Notes: a model not told the origin generated them from the sequence alone. 64,000 nucleotides of DNA from Chryseobacterium sp. E1 (GCA_019203745.1 CP078104.1:4216001-4280000); one strand, 5' to 3'; counted from the first letter of the stretch, positions 51,064 through 61,478 are shown. A program made the numbers and translations.

Positions 51064-52677
51064 ATGATTCACAGCTATGTTATAATATCCATTGTGGTAT
51101 TACTGTCTGTAATGATATTAGTAATGATCGGGCAGAAGCTGAAGGTGGCTTACCCGATCTTTCTTGTGATTGCCGGATTGCTGATCAGTTTTATTCCGGG
51201 AATGCCACGGGTAGAAATAGAGCCTGACCTGGTGTTTCTTATCTTTCTGCCGCCTATTTTGTTTGAAGCGGCATGGTTTACTTCCTGGCAGGATTTTCAT
51301 AAATGGAGAAAGCAGATTTTTTCTATGGCTTTCGGACTGGTATTTCTGACCTCAATAGTAGTGGCCTATCTTTCATCTTCCATTATTCCGGGGCTTACTC
51401 TGGCGATGGGATTCCTGTTGGGAGGTGTCAATTCTCCACCTGATGCAGTAGCAGCCACTTCGGTATTGAAGCATATGAAAATTCCTAAAAAAATTACCAA
51501 TATTCTGGAAGGAGAGAGTCTTATTAATGATGCATCCAGTTTGATTGTCTTTAAATTTGCTCTGGCAGCAGTGATTTCCGGACAGTTTATCTGGCGAGAC
51601 GCTGTTCAGGACTTCTTCACCATGGCGATTGGTGGAATTGCTGTAGGTGTAGCCGTAGGTTTCCTGTTTGGAGCATTGCTGAAAATCATTCCTACCAACT
51701 CCAATATCGATACCATTATTACACTTATTGTTCCCTACATCATGTATGTGGGAGCAGAGCACTTCCATTTTTCAGGAGTACTGGCAGTAGTATCGGGCGG
51801 ATTGCTGATGTCTTATAATTCACACTGCTATCTGAGCCATACTTCGAGAATTCAGTCAGGGAATGTCTGGAGCGTATTGATATTCCTGATGAATACCATT
51901 ATCTTTATCCTTATCGGTCTGGAACTTCCTATCGTTGTTGAAGGAATGCAGGAATACACCATTTCCGACGGGATATTTTATAGTGTAGTGATTGGAGGAG
52001 CTATCATTGCTACAAGAATTTTGTACAGCTATGCCCTGATGTATTTTCCAAGGATTTGCTCTAAAGAACTGAGGTTAAAAGTTCCGAAACCGGATTGGCG
52101 GGAACCGTTCATCATCAGTTTTGCTGCGATGAGAGGTGTTGTATCACTGGCGGCAGCTTTGTCAATACCAGCCTTTCTTCCCAATGGAGAAGCCTTTCCG
52201 CACAGGAATATCATTTTATTTGTAACTTTCGTCATTATTTTGATCACGTTGGTAGGGCAGGGATTACTGCTAAGTCCAATTCTTAAGCTGTTAAAAATAC
52301 AGGATGCAGGAAGTGAATTACCGGAAGAGAAACAGGAAGTGATCCTGATGCGTAAGTTGAAAGAAACAGCCTTACACAAACTGGAAAATGATTTTTCTGA
52401 GCTGGCTGTAAGCAACAGTCTGGTACGTCATCAGAAACATAAGCTGGAAAATGAAATGATGCTGATGGCAGATAAAGCCCAATGTATGGCTTCCACAGGA
52501 GATTATGTGACGGCGGTCAATGAAAATAAAGATGTGTTGCGTCAGATCATCCAGGCCCAGAGAAACGAATTGCACAGAATGAAACGGGAAAAAATATTTG
52601 ATGATCATGTGATGCGAACCATTGAAATGCAGCTGGATTTTGATGAAGCAAAAATCACAGGATTCTCCCATTCATAA
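51064..52677 (+). CDS. Na+/H+ antiporter, CPA1 family
   Basis: Intact 537-aa protein with about 12 membrane helices. Family motifs: FLIFLPPILFEAAWFTSWQD, LLGGVNSPPDAVAATSVL, the ion-binding Asn-Asp in EGESLINDASSLIVFKFALA, and AMRGVVSLAAALSIP. A cytosolic coiled-coil tail of about 120 aa (EVILMRKLKETALHKLEND and onwards). It exchanges cytoplasmic Na+ (or K+) for H+. Confidence 0.95.
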   Translation: MIHSYVIISIVVLLSVMILVMIGQKLKVAYPIFLVIAGLLISFIPGMPRVEIEPDLVFLIFLPPILFEAAWFTSWQDFHKWRKQIFSMAFGLVFLTSIVVAYLSSSIIPGLTLAMGFLLGGVNSPPDAVAATSVLKHMKIPKKITNILEGESLINDASSLIVFKFALAAVISGQFIWRDAVQDFFTMAIGGIAVGVAVGFLFGALLKIIPTNSNIDTIITLIVPYIMYVGAEHFHFSGVLAVVSGGLLMSYNSHCYLSHTSRIQSGNVWSVLIFLMNTIIFILIGLELPIVVEGMQEYTISDGIFYSVVIGGAIIATRILYSYALMYFPRICSKELRLKVPKPDWREPFIISFAAMRGVVSLAAALSIPAFLPNGEAFPHRNIILFVTFVIILITLVGQGLLLSPILKLLKIQDAGSELPEEKQEVILMRKLKETALHKLENDFSELAVSNSLVRHQKHKLENEMMLMADKAQCMASTGDYVTAVNENKDVLRQIIQAQRNELHRMKREKIFDDHVMRTIEMQLDFDEAKITGFSHS

Positions 52678-52856
52678 TGAGAAATTTGACGTAAAGTAAA
52701 AGTCATCGACAAAAAGTCATAAAAGAATTTAGGCTAAGATTAAGATTAAAGCTAACTTGCATACAGCAGGATTTAGACTTGAATAATGAAAATGCTTAAA
52801 AACTTTTATGGCTTTTGCATTTAAAATAAACCGATATTCTGTAAAATTTTAACAAT

Positions 52857-53290
52857 ATGAATACACCAATCACTGTTCAGTTTAAAATACAGGCTTCACC
52901 TGAAAAAATATGGAAAGTATTGACTGATAAAGATGAAATGAAATCCTGGTATTTCGATATTCAGGATTTTGAGCCTGAAGTAGGAAAACAGTTTAATTTC
53001 TATGAGCCGGGCGGGGAAAATAAATTCCATCATCAGTGTGAAATCATAGAAATTATTCCTCTTCAGAAATTGAAGCATACCTGGGCTTATCCTGAATTTT
53101 CAGATCAGAAAACAATCGTAACTTGGGAACTCTTACCGGAAGATGATGGTACAATGGTAAAACTGACTCATGAAGGAATTGAAAACTTCAGTGATCTGGG
53201 TGACAGCTTCTCCGGGAAAGCTTTACAGAAGGATGGAATGCCATTATTGGACAAAATTTAAAAGAATACTCAGAAAAAAATAGCTTATGA
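52857..53290 (+). CDS. SRPBCC/AHSA1-domain protein
   Basis: About 144 aa: ITVQFKIQASPEKIWKVLTD, DEMKSWYFDIQDFEPEVGK, KLKHTWAYPEFSDQKTIVTW, TMVKLTHEGIENF. A break near 53216 replaces the family C-terminus; repaired it reads SFTEGWNAIIGQNLKEYSEK and stops at 53290, overlapping the next ATG. START-like hydrophobic-ligand pocket; biological role unknown. Confidence 0.85.
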
Positions 53291-53794
53291 TTGAATTACA
53301 GCCTTTTACCCTTGATGATGCTGAGGTATTGATCTCAAAAATAAAAAAGATGAAAGAATGCTTCAGTTTGCCGGCCCCATGTATCGGTTTCCTCTTACCG
53401 CTGACCAGCTGAAAGAAGATTTGCATGATCCAAAAAGAATATTGTTCAAAATAGTGGATCAGACGGATCATACTATAATAGGACATGCTCAGATCTTTTT
53501 GAAAGAAGAGGTATTCCTTTTGGGAAGAATTCTGATCTGGGATGAAAACAACAGAGGAAAAGGATATGGAAAGAAAGTAATGAAAGAACTTCTGAAATAC
53601 GGCTTCAGCCATTTTGATAAGAAAACAGCGGAGCTGAATGTATACGACTGGAATACCGGAGCTATTGAATGCTATAAAAAGTAGGTTTTACCATTGATCC
53701 GGACATAAGGAAAGAAGCCGTCATTGATCAGGAAACATGGGTTTCCCTTAATATGAAAATTAATAAAGAAACTTTTGAATTACAGGAATCATGA
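53287..53794 (+). CDS. GNAT-family N-acetyltransferase
   Basis: About 168 aa. MIELQPFTLDDAEVLISKIK at the start, acetyl-CoA motif A as WDENNRGKGYGKKVMKELL (R-x-x-G-x-G/A core), motif B LNVYDWNTGAIECYKKVGF. Breaks near 53345 and 53683. Start overlaps the SRPBCC stop and its own stop overlaps the next ATG (ATGA), indicating translational coupling. Acceptor substrate unknown. Confidence 0.85.
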
Positions 53795-54173
53795 CACAGT
53801 TTACAGGACTCCGGCCGATTCTCTGGACAGAAAACCTTGATGATACAATAGGCTTTTACATGCGGGTTCTCGGTTTTACCCTGATGGGCAGAAACGATGA
53901 CTGGCAGTGGGCTTCACTTCGCAAAGATGAGATCTATATCATGCTTTCCCAGCCAAACGAACACGAAAAAACGGAAGGTATTGGATTCAGTGGCTCATTT
54001 TATTTTAATGTCAATAAAGTGGATGAACTTTGGGAAGACCTTAAAACAAAGGCCGGAATATGCTATGAAATTGAAACTTTTGAATGGGGAATGAGGAGTT
54101 TGCAATCTATGATAACAACGGTTATATCCTTCAATTTGGTGAACCAACCGATAATATTGGCAATACGGAATAA
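53791..54173 (+). CDS. VOC-family protein
   Basis: About 127 aa: LRPILWTENLDDTIGFYMRV, LGFTLMGRNDDWQWASLRKD, GSFYFNVNKVDELWEDLK. The C-terminal frame breaks near 54095; repaired it reads FAIYDNNGYILQFGEPTDNI and stops at 54173. Third gene of the SRPBCC-GNAT-VOC coupled group. Confidence 0.85.
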
Positions 54174-54188
54174 AATTTGCTATTTTTG
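54157..54188 (+). promoter_or_regulatory. Promoter of the glutaminyl cyclase (TTG-N21-TATTTTTG)
   Basis: TTG at 54157-54159 and TATTTTTG at 54181-54188, 20 bases before the ATG at 54209, overlapping the end of the VOC gene. Confidence 0.55.
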
Positions 54189-54208
54189 GGGAAATATTTA
54201 GAAAATCA

Positions 54209-55229
54209 ATGAAAAAAATATAATAGCGGGTTTCGCAGCGATTTTATTACTGGCATCTTGTAACAAGGATAAAGAGATTCTTGATACATTAAATACGTAT
54301 AATACAACAATGGAAGCAAAAGGATATCATTTCGGTGATAAACTGGAACTTCCGAAAGAAGTGACCGAAAATGCAGAAAGCGTAACCATTAGCTTCGGAG
54401 ATAAAGAAACAACAGATTTAACGGTTGATCCAAAGTTTTTTACATTAGGAGATAATGCCGTTACTTTTAATATCAAAACAAAAGGTGGAGAAGTACTGAA
54501 TCAGGATGCAACCATCAACGTATTTGCTAAAAATCCAGAAAAAAATATAGCTTACCAGATCGTGGCAGAATACCCTCATGATCCTAAAAACTTTGTACAG
54601 GGATTCCAGATTGAAGGAAATACCATTTACGAAAGCGATGGCCAGAACGGTTCTTCCCAGATTCTTAAATATACATTGGGGACTACAACGCCGTTAGCTT
54701 CTACCAAACAGGCTCCGGAAGATTTCTCTGAAGGAAGTACGATTATTGGAGATAAAGTATATCAGCTGACATGGCAGAGCAAAAAGGATATATCTATGAT
54801 AAAAATTCTTTAAAACTCCTTTCGGAATTTGCTTACCCTAATGTATTAGGTGAAGGATGGGGACTTACATATGACGGAAAGAACCTGATCGCTTCTGATG
54901 GAAGTAAACTTTTATATTTCCTAGATCCTAAAGAACCTTCAAAAGTAATCAAGTACATTGCCGTTGCCGGAAGTACACAGGCTTATGATCAGCTGAACGA
55001 GCTGGAATATCACAACGGCTTTATCTATGCCAACGTATGGCAGAAACCAATCATTTTAAAGATCAATCCTGCTAACGGAGAAGTCGTAGGAACATTTGAT
55101 TTCACAGAAATTGCCAAGCAAAATACCAAAGGAAGTGATGATGTACTGAACGGAATCGCCTTCAAAGGAGAAAATATGCTGGTAACCGGTAAAAACTGGC
55201 CTAAGATCTATGAAGTTCAGATCAAATAA
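54209..55229 (+). CDS. Glutaminyl-peptide cyclotransferase lipoprotein
   Basis: Converts N-terminal Gln to pyroglutamate on exported proteins. Lipoprotein signal restored by one A after ATGAAAAAAA: MKKNIIAGFAAILLLASC|NK. An N-terminal beta domain of about 90 aa is followed by the cyclase beta-propeller: AEYPHDPKNFVQGFQIEG, YESDGQNGSSQIL, FSEGSTIIGDKVYQLTWQ, GEGWGLTYDGKNLIASDGS, ELEYHNGFIYANVWQK and VLNGIAFKGENMLVTGKNWP. Second break near 54775. About 340 aa. See the finding on Gln-start exported proteins. Confidence 0.92.
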
Positions 55230-55256
55230 AAATAAAAAATGACTTACAGATAAATG

Positions 55257-55283
55257 ATAGCGTTCCTTAGGAGCGCTATTTTT
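55257..55283 (+). terminator. Terminator after the glutaminyl cyclase
   Basis: ATAGCGTTCC/GGAGCGCTAT stem (one wobble), 3-base loop, T tract, 28 bases after the stop. Confidence 0.85.
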
Positions 55284-55451
55284 ATAAAATTAATGGAGTC
55301 TTTTGGAAATGATTGTATTTCTAAGAAGTACTGTTGGCTGAAGAATGTCGGTAATTTTTGTACTGATTGATAGTATAGATAATTCCATTAACTTTGACAG
55401 TCTTTTGGATGAAATTATTTTTCAGTATATTGACCACATTAAAAAAGCAGA

Positions 55452-56404
55452 GTGAAGTTTTTAAACATAATATTTATTTTCCTTTTCTGTACCGCTTTCG
55501 GACAGAATATGCTCCCTTTGGATACTTTGAAACTCAAGGAAGCTAAAGATATGCTGGCTGATGATTACGGGAATCTGTATATCTATAAAAATAAAGATTT
55601 CAGTCTGACCAAATATGATTCTCTGGGAAAACAGATCGGGAAAATGATGCTTACGGTTCCCTTTAAAGTACAGACCGTACAAAATCCTCTGAATGTTCCT
55701 TTGTTTTCAGAAAATGCACAGGAAATGAAATTCGTAGACCAGAATATGAATGAGATCCAACGGATTGATTTTAAGCAGAAATTCGGGTTTATCAGAATGG
55801 CTTATGCTGAAGACCTTCAGCAGCTGTGGCTGTTGGATGACAGTACAAAACGTCTGATACAGTACAACTTCAGAAACGATACAACCATCAATTCTTACCC
55901 TTTTGATATCAGTTTTGAAGACCTGATGGATTTGCTTGTGTACGAAGGTAAGGTCTATATTCTAACGAAAAAGCATATCAGAATCTACAGCCTTAAGTTT
56001 GAAAAACTGTTTGAAGCTCCTGTTGATAACGGGAAAAGATTCAGAAGAGAAAACGACAATATTCTTGTAGTTGGCAATAATACCATTTCCCAATATATTC
56101 CAGAAAAAGGATTAGTGATCATTTTTGATGATCAGGATGCACAAATTGTGGATAAAAACATCCTCTCTTATTTTGAAATCAAGGGAACAAACTCTATCTT
56201 TACAGCCTTGAAAAAGTGAAAAAAGCCAGACAGCAAAAACAGCTGGAAATTCAGCCTGAATCTGCAAAGCCATCTTCGGAAAAACCTGAAGAAAAGGCAG
56301 GAGGAGAAAGTGTTGAAGAAAAATCTTCAGACAATACATTAGAAAAATTGATCGGAGATATTTCAGAAGTGGAGGCTGCCGGTGTAGAAAAGCTTATCAA
56401 CTAA
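55452..56404 (+). CDS. Exported hypothetical protein, beta-propeller-like, with charged C-terminal tail
   Basis: Starts with GTG at 55452; signal peptide TAFG|Q. The body of about 240 aa has repeated short units such as DYGNLYIYKNKDFSLTKYD, QLWLLDDSTKRLIQY and YEGKVYILTKKHIRIYSLKF, like a periplasmic propeller or NHL-type protein. The frame stops at 56219 after TALKK; a missing A would join the overlapping frame 56216-56404, giving a charged Glu/Lys/Ser tail (PSSEKPEEKAGGESVEEKSS). Alternatively that tail is a separate 62-aa protein starting at an overlapping GTG. Function unknown. Confidence 0.7.
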
Positions 56405-56428
56405 TCAGTAAATACAAGGAAAAAGAAT

Positions 56429-57043
56429 ATGCACATTGCAGTTACAGGAAACATTGGAGCAGGAAAAACAACTTTGACTACCATGCTTTCCAAGCATTAC
56501 GGATGGGATGCACAATTTGAGGATGTAGATCATAATCCTTATCTCGAGGATTTTTATTCTGATATGAGCAAGTGGAGTTTTGCACTGCAGGTGTATTTCC
56601 TGGGAAGCAGATTCCGACAGGTGAAAGAGATCAGAGAAAGCGGGAAAAATATTATTCAGGACCGTACCATCTACGAAGATGCACACATTTTTGCCGAAAA
56701 CTTAAATGATATGAATCTTCTTTCTGACAGGGATTTCAATAATTATTCGTCACTTTTTGACCTGATGAAGTCTTTTGTCTCTGCTCCGGATCTGTTGATT
56801 TATTTAAAATCTGACGTTCCCAATCTGGTAAAGAAAATCTACAAAAGAGGGCGTGAGTATGAAGCTTCCATCAGTATTGAATACCTTTCAAAGCTGAATC
56901 AGAAATATGAAAAATGGATTTCCAATTACACAGAAGGAAAACTTTTAGTGATTGAAGTTGATGATCTTGACTTTGTAGAAAAACCGGAAGATTTCGGATT
57001 GATTCTTGAGAAGATCGAAGCAGAACTGCATGGGTTGTTTTAA
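56429..57043 (+). CDS. Deoxynucleoside kinase
   Basis: Intact 204-aa cytosolic kinase of the dCK/dGK family (nucleoside salvage). P-loop AVTGNIGAGKTTLTTML, catalytic/acceptor region NPYLEDFYSDMSKWSFALQV, signature IIQDRTIYEDAHIFAEN (DR-T/S-x-YED), LID Arg-rich KKIYKRGREYEASI. Specificity (dA/dG versus dC/dT) is not decided by these motifs. Confidence 0.93.
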   Translation: MHIAVTGNIGAGKTTLTTMLSKHYGWDAQFEDVDHNPYLEDFYSDMSKWSFALQVYFLGSRFRQVKEIRESGKNIIQDRTIYEDAHIFAENLNDMNLLSDRDFNNYSSLFDLMKSFVSAPDLLIYLKSDVPNLVKKIYKRGREYEASISIEYLSKLNQKYEKWISNYTEGKLLVIEVDDLDFVEKPEDFGLILEKIEAELHGLF

Positions 57044-57088
57044 CAAATATTTATCATAATATTAAGACTGCCTCCATCCAATTCTTGT

Positions 57089-57096
57089 TAAATTTG
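57089..57096 (+). promoter_or_regulatory. -7 box of the ArsC-like gene
   Basis: TAAATTTG, 34 bases before the ATG at 57131. Confidence 0.4.
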
Positions 57097-57130
57097 TGAT
57101 AGGCAAGTTTAATTTTTAAAATGATTAAAG

Positions 57131-57481
57131 ATGTTAGTAAAAGTTTTACATAACGGAAACTGTTCAAAGTCAAACGCCGTTCTTGAATATCTGGATGAAA
57201 ACGGTGTTCCTTTTGAGATCATCAATATCATAGAAGATCCGTTGAGCATTCTTGAGATCAGAACAGTTTTGAAGAAACTTAATCAGAGTGTCTTCCATAT
57301 CATCCGTAAAATGGATAAACTGTATATTGAAAACTATGCAGATAAGAATTACACCGAAGAAGAATGGATTAAAATCCTGGCTGAAAACCCTTCCCTGATT
57401 CAAAGGCCTATTCTGGTAAAAGGATCGGTGGCAATGTTGGGAAGACCTATTGAAAACGTAAAATTCTTTATTGAGAAATAA
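57131..57481 (+). CDS. ArsC/Spx-family thioredoxin-fold protein
   Basis: Intact 116-aa protein. The active-site loop HNGNCSKSNAVLEYL has one N-terminal Cys with Ser three positions on (CxxS, not CxxC), and the Arg-Pro region LIQRPILVKGSVAMLGRP matches the arsenate-reductase family. Glutaredoxin-coupled arsenate reductase activity is possible but unproven; no ars genes adjoin. Confidence 0.88.
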   Translation: MLVKVLHNGNCSKSNAVLEYLDENGVPFEIINIIEDPLSILEIRTVLKKLNQSVFHIIRKMDKLYIENYADKNYTEEEWIKILAENPSLIQRPILVKGSVAMLGRPIENVKFFIEK

Positions 57482-57496
57482 TATAATAAATACAAA

Positions 57497-57535
57497 TAAA
57501 AGAGCCTGTTTTATCAATTAAAACAGGCTCTTTTA
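57497..57535. terminator. Strong bidirectional terminator
   Basis: TAAAAGAGCCTGTTTTA pairs with its near-perfect reverse complement around TCAA, between convergent genes. Confidence 0.92.
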
Positions 57536-57562
57536 TTATAAAACAATCCGTATAGGATGAAT

Positions 57563-58050
57563 TCAGATAATATTAAGGTGTCTTTTTTTCGATTACCTTT
57601 AGATCCAACCATAGCATTGTATAATGCTTCAAGTTCCTTTGGAGGACGGCCCGCATCAAAAGTCGCAGAAGTATAGGTAGTACCGCCGGAAGTAATCATA
57701 AAAGTGGATGACAAAGCCTGGTCTGAAAATCTGCCGGTAGTTGGAGACTGAAGATCTGATATCTTAGAGAGATCAAGAGCTTCTGCCTGTCTTGCGATAT
57801 TGCTCCATTCGGAAGGAATCATTGCTGTTTTTGTGGAATCTCCATTGTAAACCGATATTTTTGATGTTGGCGTTAAAATAGAATTACGGTTAATACCTCT
57901 TGTTATTTCTGTTAGCTGTATTTTTTCAATTTTATTTTGTTGGTTCACTTTGGTTGATATTTTTTCATTATTTTCTGTTTTGTTTTGATGAAAACAGCTG
58001 ATGTTTAATGATATCAGAATTGTATTAGTTATTATAAAAAGAAGTCTCAT
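57563..58050 (-). CDS. Hypothetical lipoprotein
   Basis: About 160 aa. The N-terminal helix with LISLNISC|FHQ suggests a lipobox. Mature part: NRNSILTPTSKISVYNGDS, MIPSEWSNIARQAEALDLSK, ALSSTFMITSGGTTYTSATF, DAGRPPKELEALYNAMVG. The raw frame runs on through the terminator to 57514; adding one A in the run near 57590 gives a stop at 57563, which I prefer. Not recognised. Confidence 0.65.
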
Positions 58051-58092
58051 TGTAATATTTTTACTTTATTTTAAAATTTGATGAATTGTATT

Positions 58093-58121
58093 TTTGTATG
58101 ATGGGTTAATTTTTATATTTG
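58093..58121 (+). promoter_or_regulatory. Promoter of the M43 protease (TTTG-N17-TATATTTG)
   Basis: TTTG at 58093-58096 and TATATTTG at 58114-58121, ending 16 bases before the ATG. Confidence 0.55.
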
Positions 58122-58137
58122 CTAAATTATAAAAAAT

Positions 58138-60195
58138 ATGGTAATGACAAAATCTATTATTTTAAAATCCTCTTTAGCCGCATTGTTTTTTTATGGGCGT
58201 AGGATTTTCAAACGCACAGGTCAGAGACGGTGCAAAACCTACAAAGAAAGTATGGGAAAACAGAAAGCTGGATCCTAACGGAGTAGAAAAATGTGCAACT
58301 GTTGAATATGAAGCAAACTTACAGAAGAAGTTTCCTGAAAGATTGTCTGATGAGCAGTTTGAAAAATGGCTTGCACCTTTGATTGAAAAAGCTCAGGCAA
58401 ACAAATCTCAGAACGGAACGGTAATTACAATTCCGGTAGTAGTGCACGTTATTCACAGTGGTCAGAATGTAGGAGTTGCTCCTAATATTTCAGATACTCA
58501 GGTAATGTCTCAGCTTACTGTGATGACCAATGACTTCAGAAAAAAATTAATACTCCGGGCTATAATACCAATGCCGTAGGTGCTGATACTGAAATAGAAT
58601 TCGTACTTGCAAAAGTAGATCCTAACGGAAATCCTACCAACGGAATTGACAGAGTAAACCTTTGCAGGGATTATTGGGGAAGAGGTGATGAAAGCCAGGG
58701 ATATACAGATTATATTAATGGAACTGTGAAGCCTAAAACAATCTGGGATCCTACCAAATATATGAATATGTGGAGTGTGGACTTTGCAGATAACGGTCTG
58801 TTAGGGTATGCTCAGTTCCCTTCTGCTTCAGGTCTTCCGGGACTTGGCGCAAATGGAGGTCTGGCTACTACAGATGGGGTAGTTGCAGGATATGCTACTT
58901 TTGGAAGTATGGATTATAATGATGGTACGTTCCTGATGCAGCCTGGTTATGACAGGGGAAGAACAATGACCCACGAGGTAGGTCACTTTCTTGGGTTAAG
59001 ACATATCTGGGGAGATGCATCATGTGGAAATGACTATTGTGCAGATACACCTACGGCACATACTGCAAATTATACATGTAATGCTTCTATAGTAAGCTGT
59101 AACGATCCGAACGTTTTTGAAATGGTTCAGAACTATATGGATTATACCAATGATACTTGTATGAACATTTATACCAATGATCAGAAAACAAGAATCAGAA
59201 CAGTAATGGATAACTCTCCGAGAAGATTGGAGCTTAAGGCATCTACTGCTGATCAGCCTATTGCTTTATTCCCTAATGATGCTGAAATAAAATACGATGG
59301 CGGATGTTCATTAGGTATTCTTAACTGTGGAGCAGGCGTATTGCGTCTTCTTATTACAAACAGAGGAACCAGTAATTTAACTTCAGCTGTTGTTTCATAT
59401 TCAATCAACGGAGGAGCTGCTCAGACGTATAGCTGGTCAGGCAATCTGACTCAGGATAAATCAGACGTTATCAACATCCCTGTAGATGCATCTGTAGCGT
59501 CTTCACCTGTTACTTTCTCTATTACATCCGTAAATGGAGGGGCAGACCAGAGAAGTACCAATAATACAACAAGCGGTAACTATGTAAAACCTGTAGCACC
59601 TGCATACTTTGGAACAACTACGGTTACATTTAAATTAAAGAGAGACAGATGGGGACAGGAAACAAGATGGAATCTGAAGAACAGTGCTGGTCAGATCGTA
59701 AAAGAGGGAAGATATAATAATTCTCAGCAAGGACAGGCTGATCCGGCTCTTATCACTCAGACTTGGAACTTGCCTGAAGACTGTTATGTATTCACAATCT
59801 CTGATGATTTTGGAGATGGTTTAACAGGGGTGAGTACTGGAGCTCCACAAGGATATGTAGATTTACTTACAAGTTCAGGGCAGACTATATTCCATTTGGA
59901 TGGTGAATTCTCTTATGAAACGAAAGCATTCACTACAAGAGAGTCTTTATCAACTTCAGAAGTGAATAAGAAAAATACCTTCGGAGTGTATCCTAACCCG
60001 GTTAACGATATTCTTAATATTACCGGACTTTCAGGAGAAACTCAGTTTGAAATTCATAATGCTGTAGGGCAGCTTGTTAAGAACGGTAAAACCAGCAATA
60101 ATCAGATTCATGTATCTGAACTTGCAAAAGGTGTTTATGTAATTACCCTTAACAATGCTAAAGTTTCAGAAAGCATTAAGTTTGTTAAGAAATAA
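58138..60195 (+). CDS. M43 (pappalysin/cytophagalysin-like) zinc metalloprotease with T9SS signal
   Basis: About 686 aa secreted protease. Signal peptide restored near 58185 (FMGVGFSNA|Q). Prodomain (EKWLAPLIEKAQANKSQN), catalytic domain with zinc motif HEVGHFLGLRHIWG (HExxHxxGxxH) near 58970 and Met-turn NYMDYTND near 59135, Cys-rich insert (DASCGNDYCADTP). Then a CARDB-like beta domain (LRLLITNRGTSNLTSAVVSY) and a C-terminal T9SS type A domain (FGVYPNPVNDILNITG, KGVYVITLNNAKVSESIKF). Frame breaks near 58185 and 58547. Confidence 0.93.
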
Positions 60196-60220
60196 TACAA
60201 CAACAACTATCAGATTTATA

Positions 60221-60246
60221 AAACCACCTCTTAACAGGGGTGGTTT
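60221..60246 (+). terminator. Terminator of the metalloprotease
   Basis: AAACCACC/GGTGGTTT stem extended by CTC/GGG-type pairs, 26 bases after the stop. Confidence 0.75.
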
Positions 60247-60344
60247 GTTGTTTATTAAAGGAATGTAATAATTAAAGGATAAATAAAGATTGGAAGCAGT
60301 AGGAACAGAAGAATACCTTTATGAATGGCAATAAGGCTAATAAA

Positions 60345-60375
60345 AAACCGGATCATAATTAATATGATCCGGTTT
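60345..60375. terminator. Terminator of the DUF493 gene
   Basis: AAACCGGATCATA/TATGATCCGGTTT, 13-base perfect stem with a 5-base loop, just downstream of the minus-strand gene. Confidence 0.88.
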
Positions 60376-60381
60376 CTGCTT

Positions 60382-60693
60382 TTACAATAGAATAACGCCT
60401 TCTATCTTGGCTACTTCTTTATAGATATTCACCACCTGATTGGCATCCAGTACAAATGCATTGATGTTGCAGGCTGTGTATTTTCCATTTTTGCTTTCGC
60501 GGTTTCCCAGTGTGAATTTAATGCCGTCAAAAACTTTGTAAATTTCAGTAAGTTTTGCCTGGTCTGTGGGAATGATAAATTTAAATAAATAATCTTCCGG
60601 AAAATCATGATGATCTTCCAGTTTTTCCTTCAGAGACTTGTAAAAATCCTCAGGACTTGCGTGTTGATTTCCTTGTAATATATCCATCTGCAA
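60382..60693 (-). CDS. DUF493 family protein
   Basis: Intact 102-103-aa protein: ASPEDFYKSLKEKLEDHHDF, YLFKFIIPTDQAKLTEIYKV, FTLGNRESKNGKYTACNINA, and an ACT-like beta-alpha fold. Start is either MQMDIL or two codons later. Function unknown; relatives are sometimes called YbeD-like regulators tied to lipoate metabolism, but nothing adjacent supports that here. Confidence 0.85.
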   Translation of the reverse strand: MQMDILQGNQHASPEDFYKSLKEKLEDHHDFPEDYLFKFIIPTDQAKLTEIYKVFDGIKFTLGNRESKNGKYTACNINAFVLDANQVVNIYKEVAKIEGVILL

Positions 60694-60727
60694 TTGTTAA
60701 TATAATATAAATATAGCGAAAATTTTC

Positions 60728-61399
60728 CTATTTTCCAAATGGTCCCAGCAGGGATTTGGAGTTCTGATGTTCATAATCTTCGATAATATTGAATAGTCCG
60801 TTTACGAGCTGTTCGGAAGCAAGCTGGCTCAGTCCGCCGGAATTAACCGTGCTTTTATTTCCTCCCAAAAGATTTCCAAGGAAATTATTTCCGGCTAATG
60901 CGGTATTGATCGTTTTCACAATTCCGTATTCATTAAGCTTCTCGTCCACTTTAGGAGAAATGGCTGCAATAAGCTGTTGGGAGGTTTTTTCTTTCAGGAT
61001 CTGTGTTGCAGTTGTTCCCTGGATGATCCTTGTTACATCCTGTGCATTAAGGCTGTTGACAGCACCCTGTAAAATAGGTTTTGAAATATTGACAGTGTAC
61101 ACTGCTGCCTGTGCAATATAATCCCTTTCTTTGGCAACCAGAGAGGGTGAAATTTTTTCCAGCATAGAATTGATGTCTCTGAGCTCTTTCGGAAGGGCTT
61201 TGTCAACCATATTATTCTGCAGGAAGGCTTCTTTGTTTCCATAGATACCTGCTCCTTTATCAATGCCGTTAAGAAGCATTCTTTTGATAATAGAAAGCCC
61301 CATGTCGCTTGTGGCAATGCTTGTGCAGGACTGTACGGTAGTAGTGATGGCTGCTCCGGTTCCAATGATCAGGGCCGTTGCAATGATATATTTTTTCAT
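60728..61399 (-). CDS. DUF4197 lipoprotein
   Basis: Intact 223-aa protein. N-terminus MKKYIIATALIIGTGAAITT followed by VQSC as a probable lipobox. DUF4197 wording: LSIIKRMLLNGIDKGAGIYG, ALPKELRDINSMLEKISPSL, DVTRIIQGTTATQILKEKTS, KVDEKLNEYGIVKTINTALA. Start chosen at 61399 because a consensus promoter lies 49 bases upstream; the in-frame Met at 61450 falls inside it. Envelope protein of unknown role. Confidence 0.88.
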   Translation of the reverse strand: MKKYIIATALIIGTGAAITTTVQSCTSIATSDMGLSIIKRMLLNGIDKGAGIYGNKEAFLQNNMVDKALPKELRDINSMLEKISPSLVAKERDYIAQAAVYTVNISKPILQGAVNSLNAQDVTRIIQGTTATQILKEKTSQQLIAAISPKVDEKLNEYGIVKTINTALAGNNFLGNLLGGNKSTVNSGGLSQLASEQLVNGLFNIIEDYEHQNSKSLLGPFGK

Positions 61400-61447
61400 T
61401 GATATTTTTATTACATTTTTCTTAAAGCTTTTTGTCAAAAACCGCAC

Positions 61448-61478
61448 CAAAGGTAAATACTATTCTCTATTTAACAAA
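61448..61478 (-). promoter_or_regulatory. Promoter of the DUF4197 gene (TTTG-N19-TACCTTTG)
   Basis: On the minus strand: -33 TTTG (61475-61478) and -7 TACCTTTG (61448-61455) with 19 bases between. Confidence 0.6.

Noticed and set aside
57514..57562. C-terminal extension of the hypothetical lipoprotein through the terminator
   Set aside because: The added residues are encoded by the terminator stem; one missing A near 57590 gives a natural stop at 57563.
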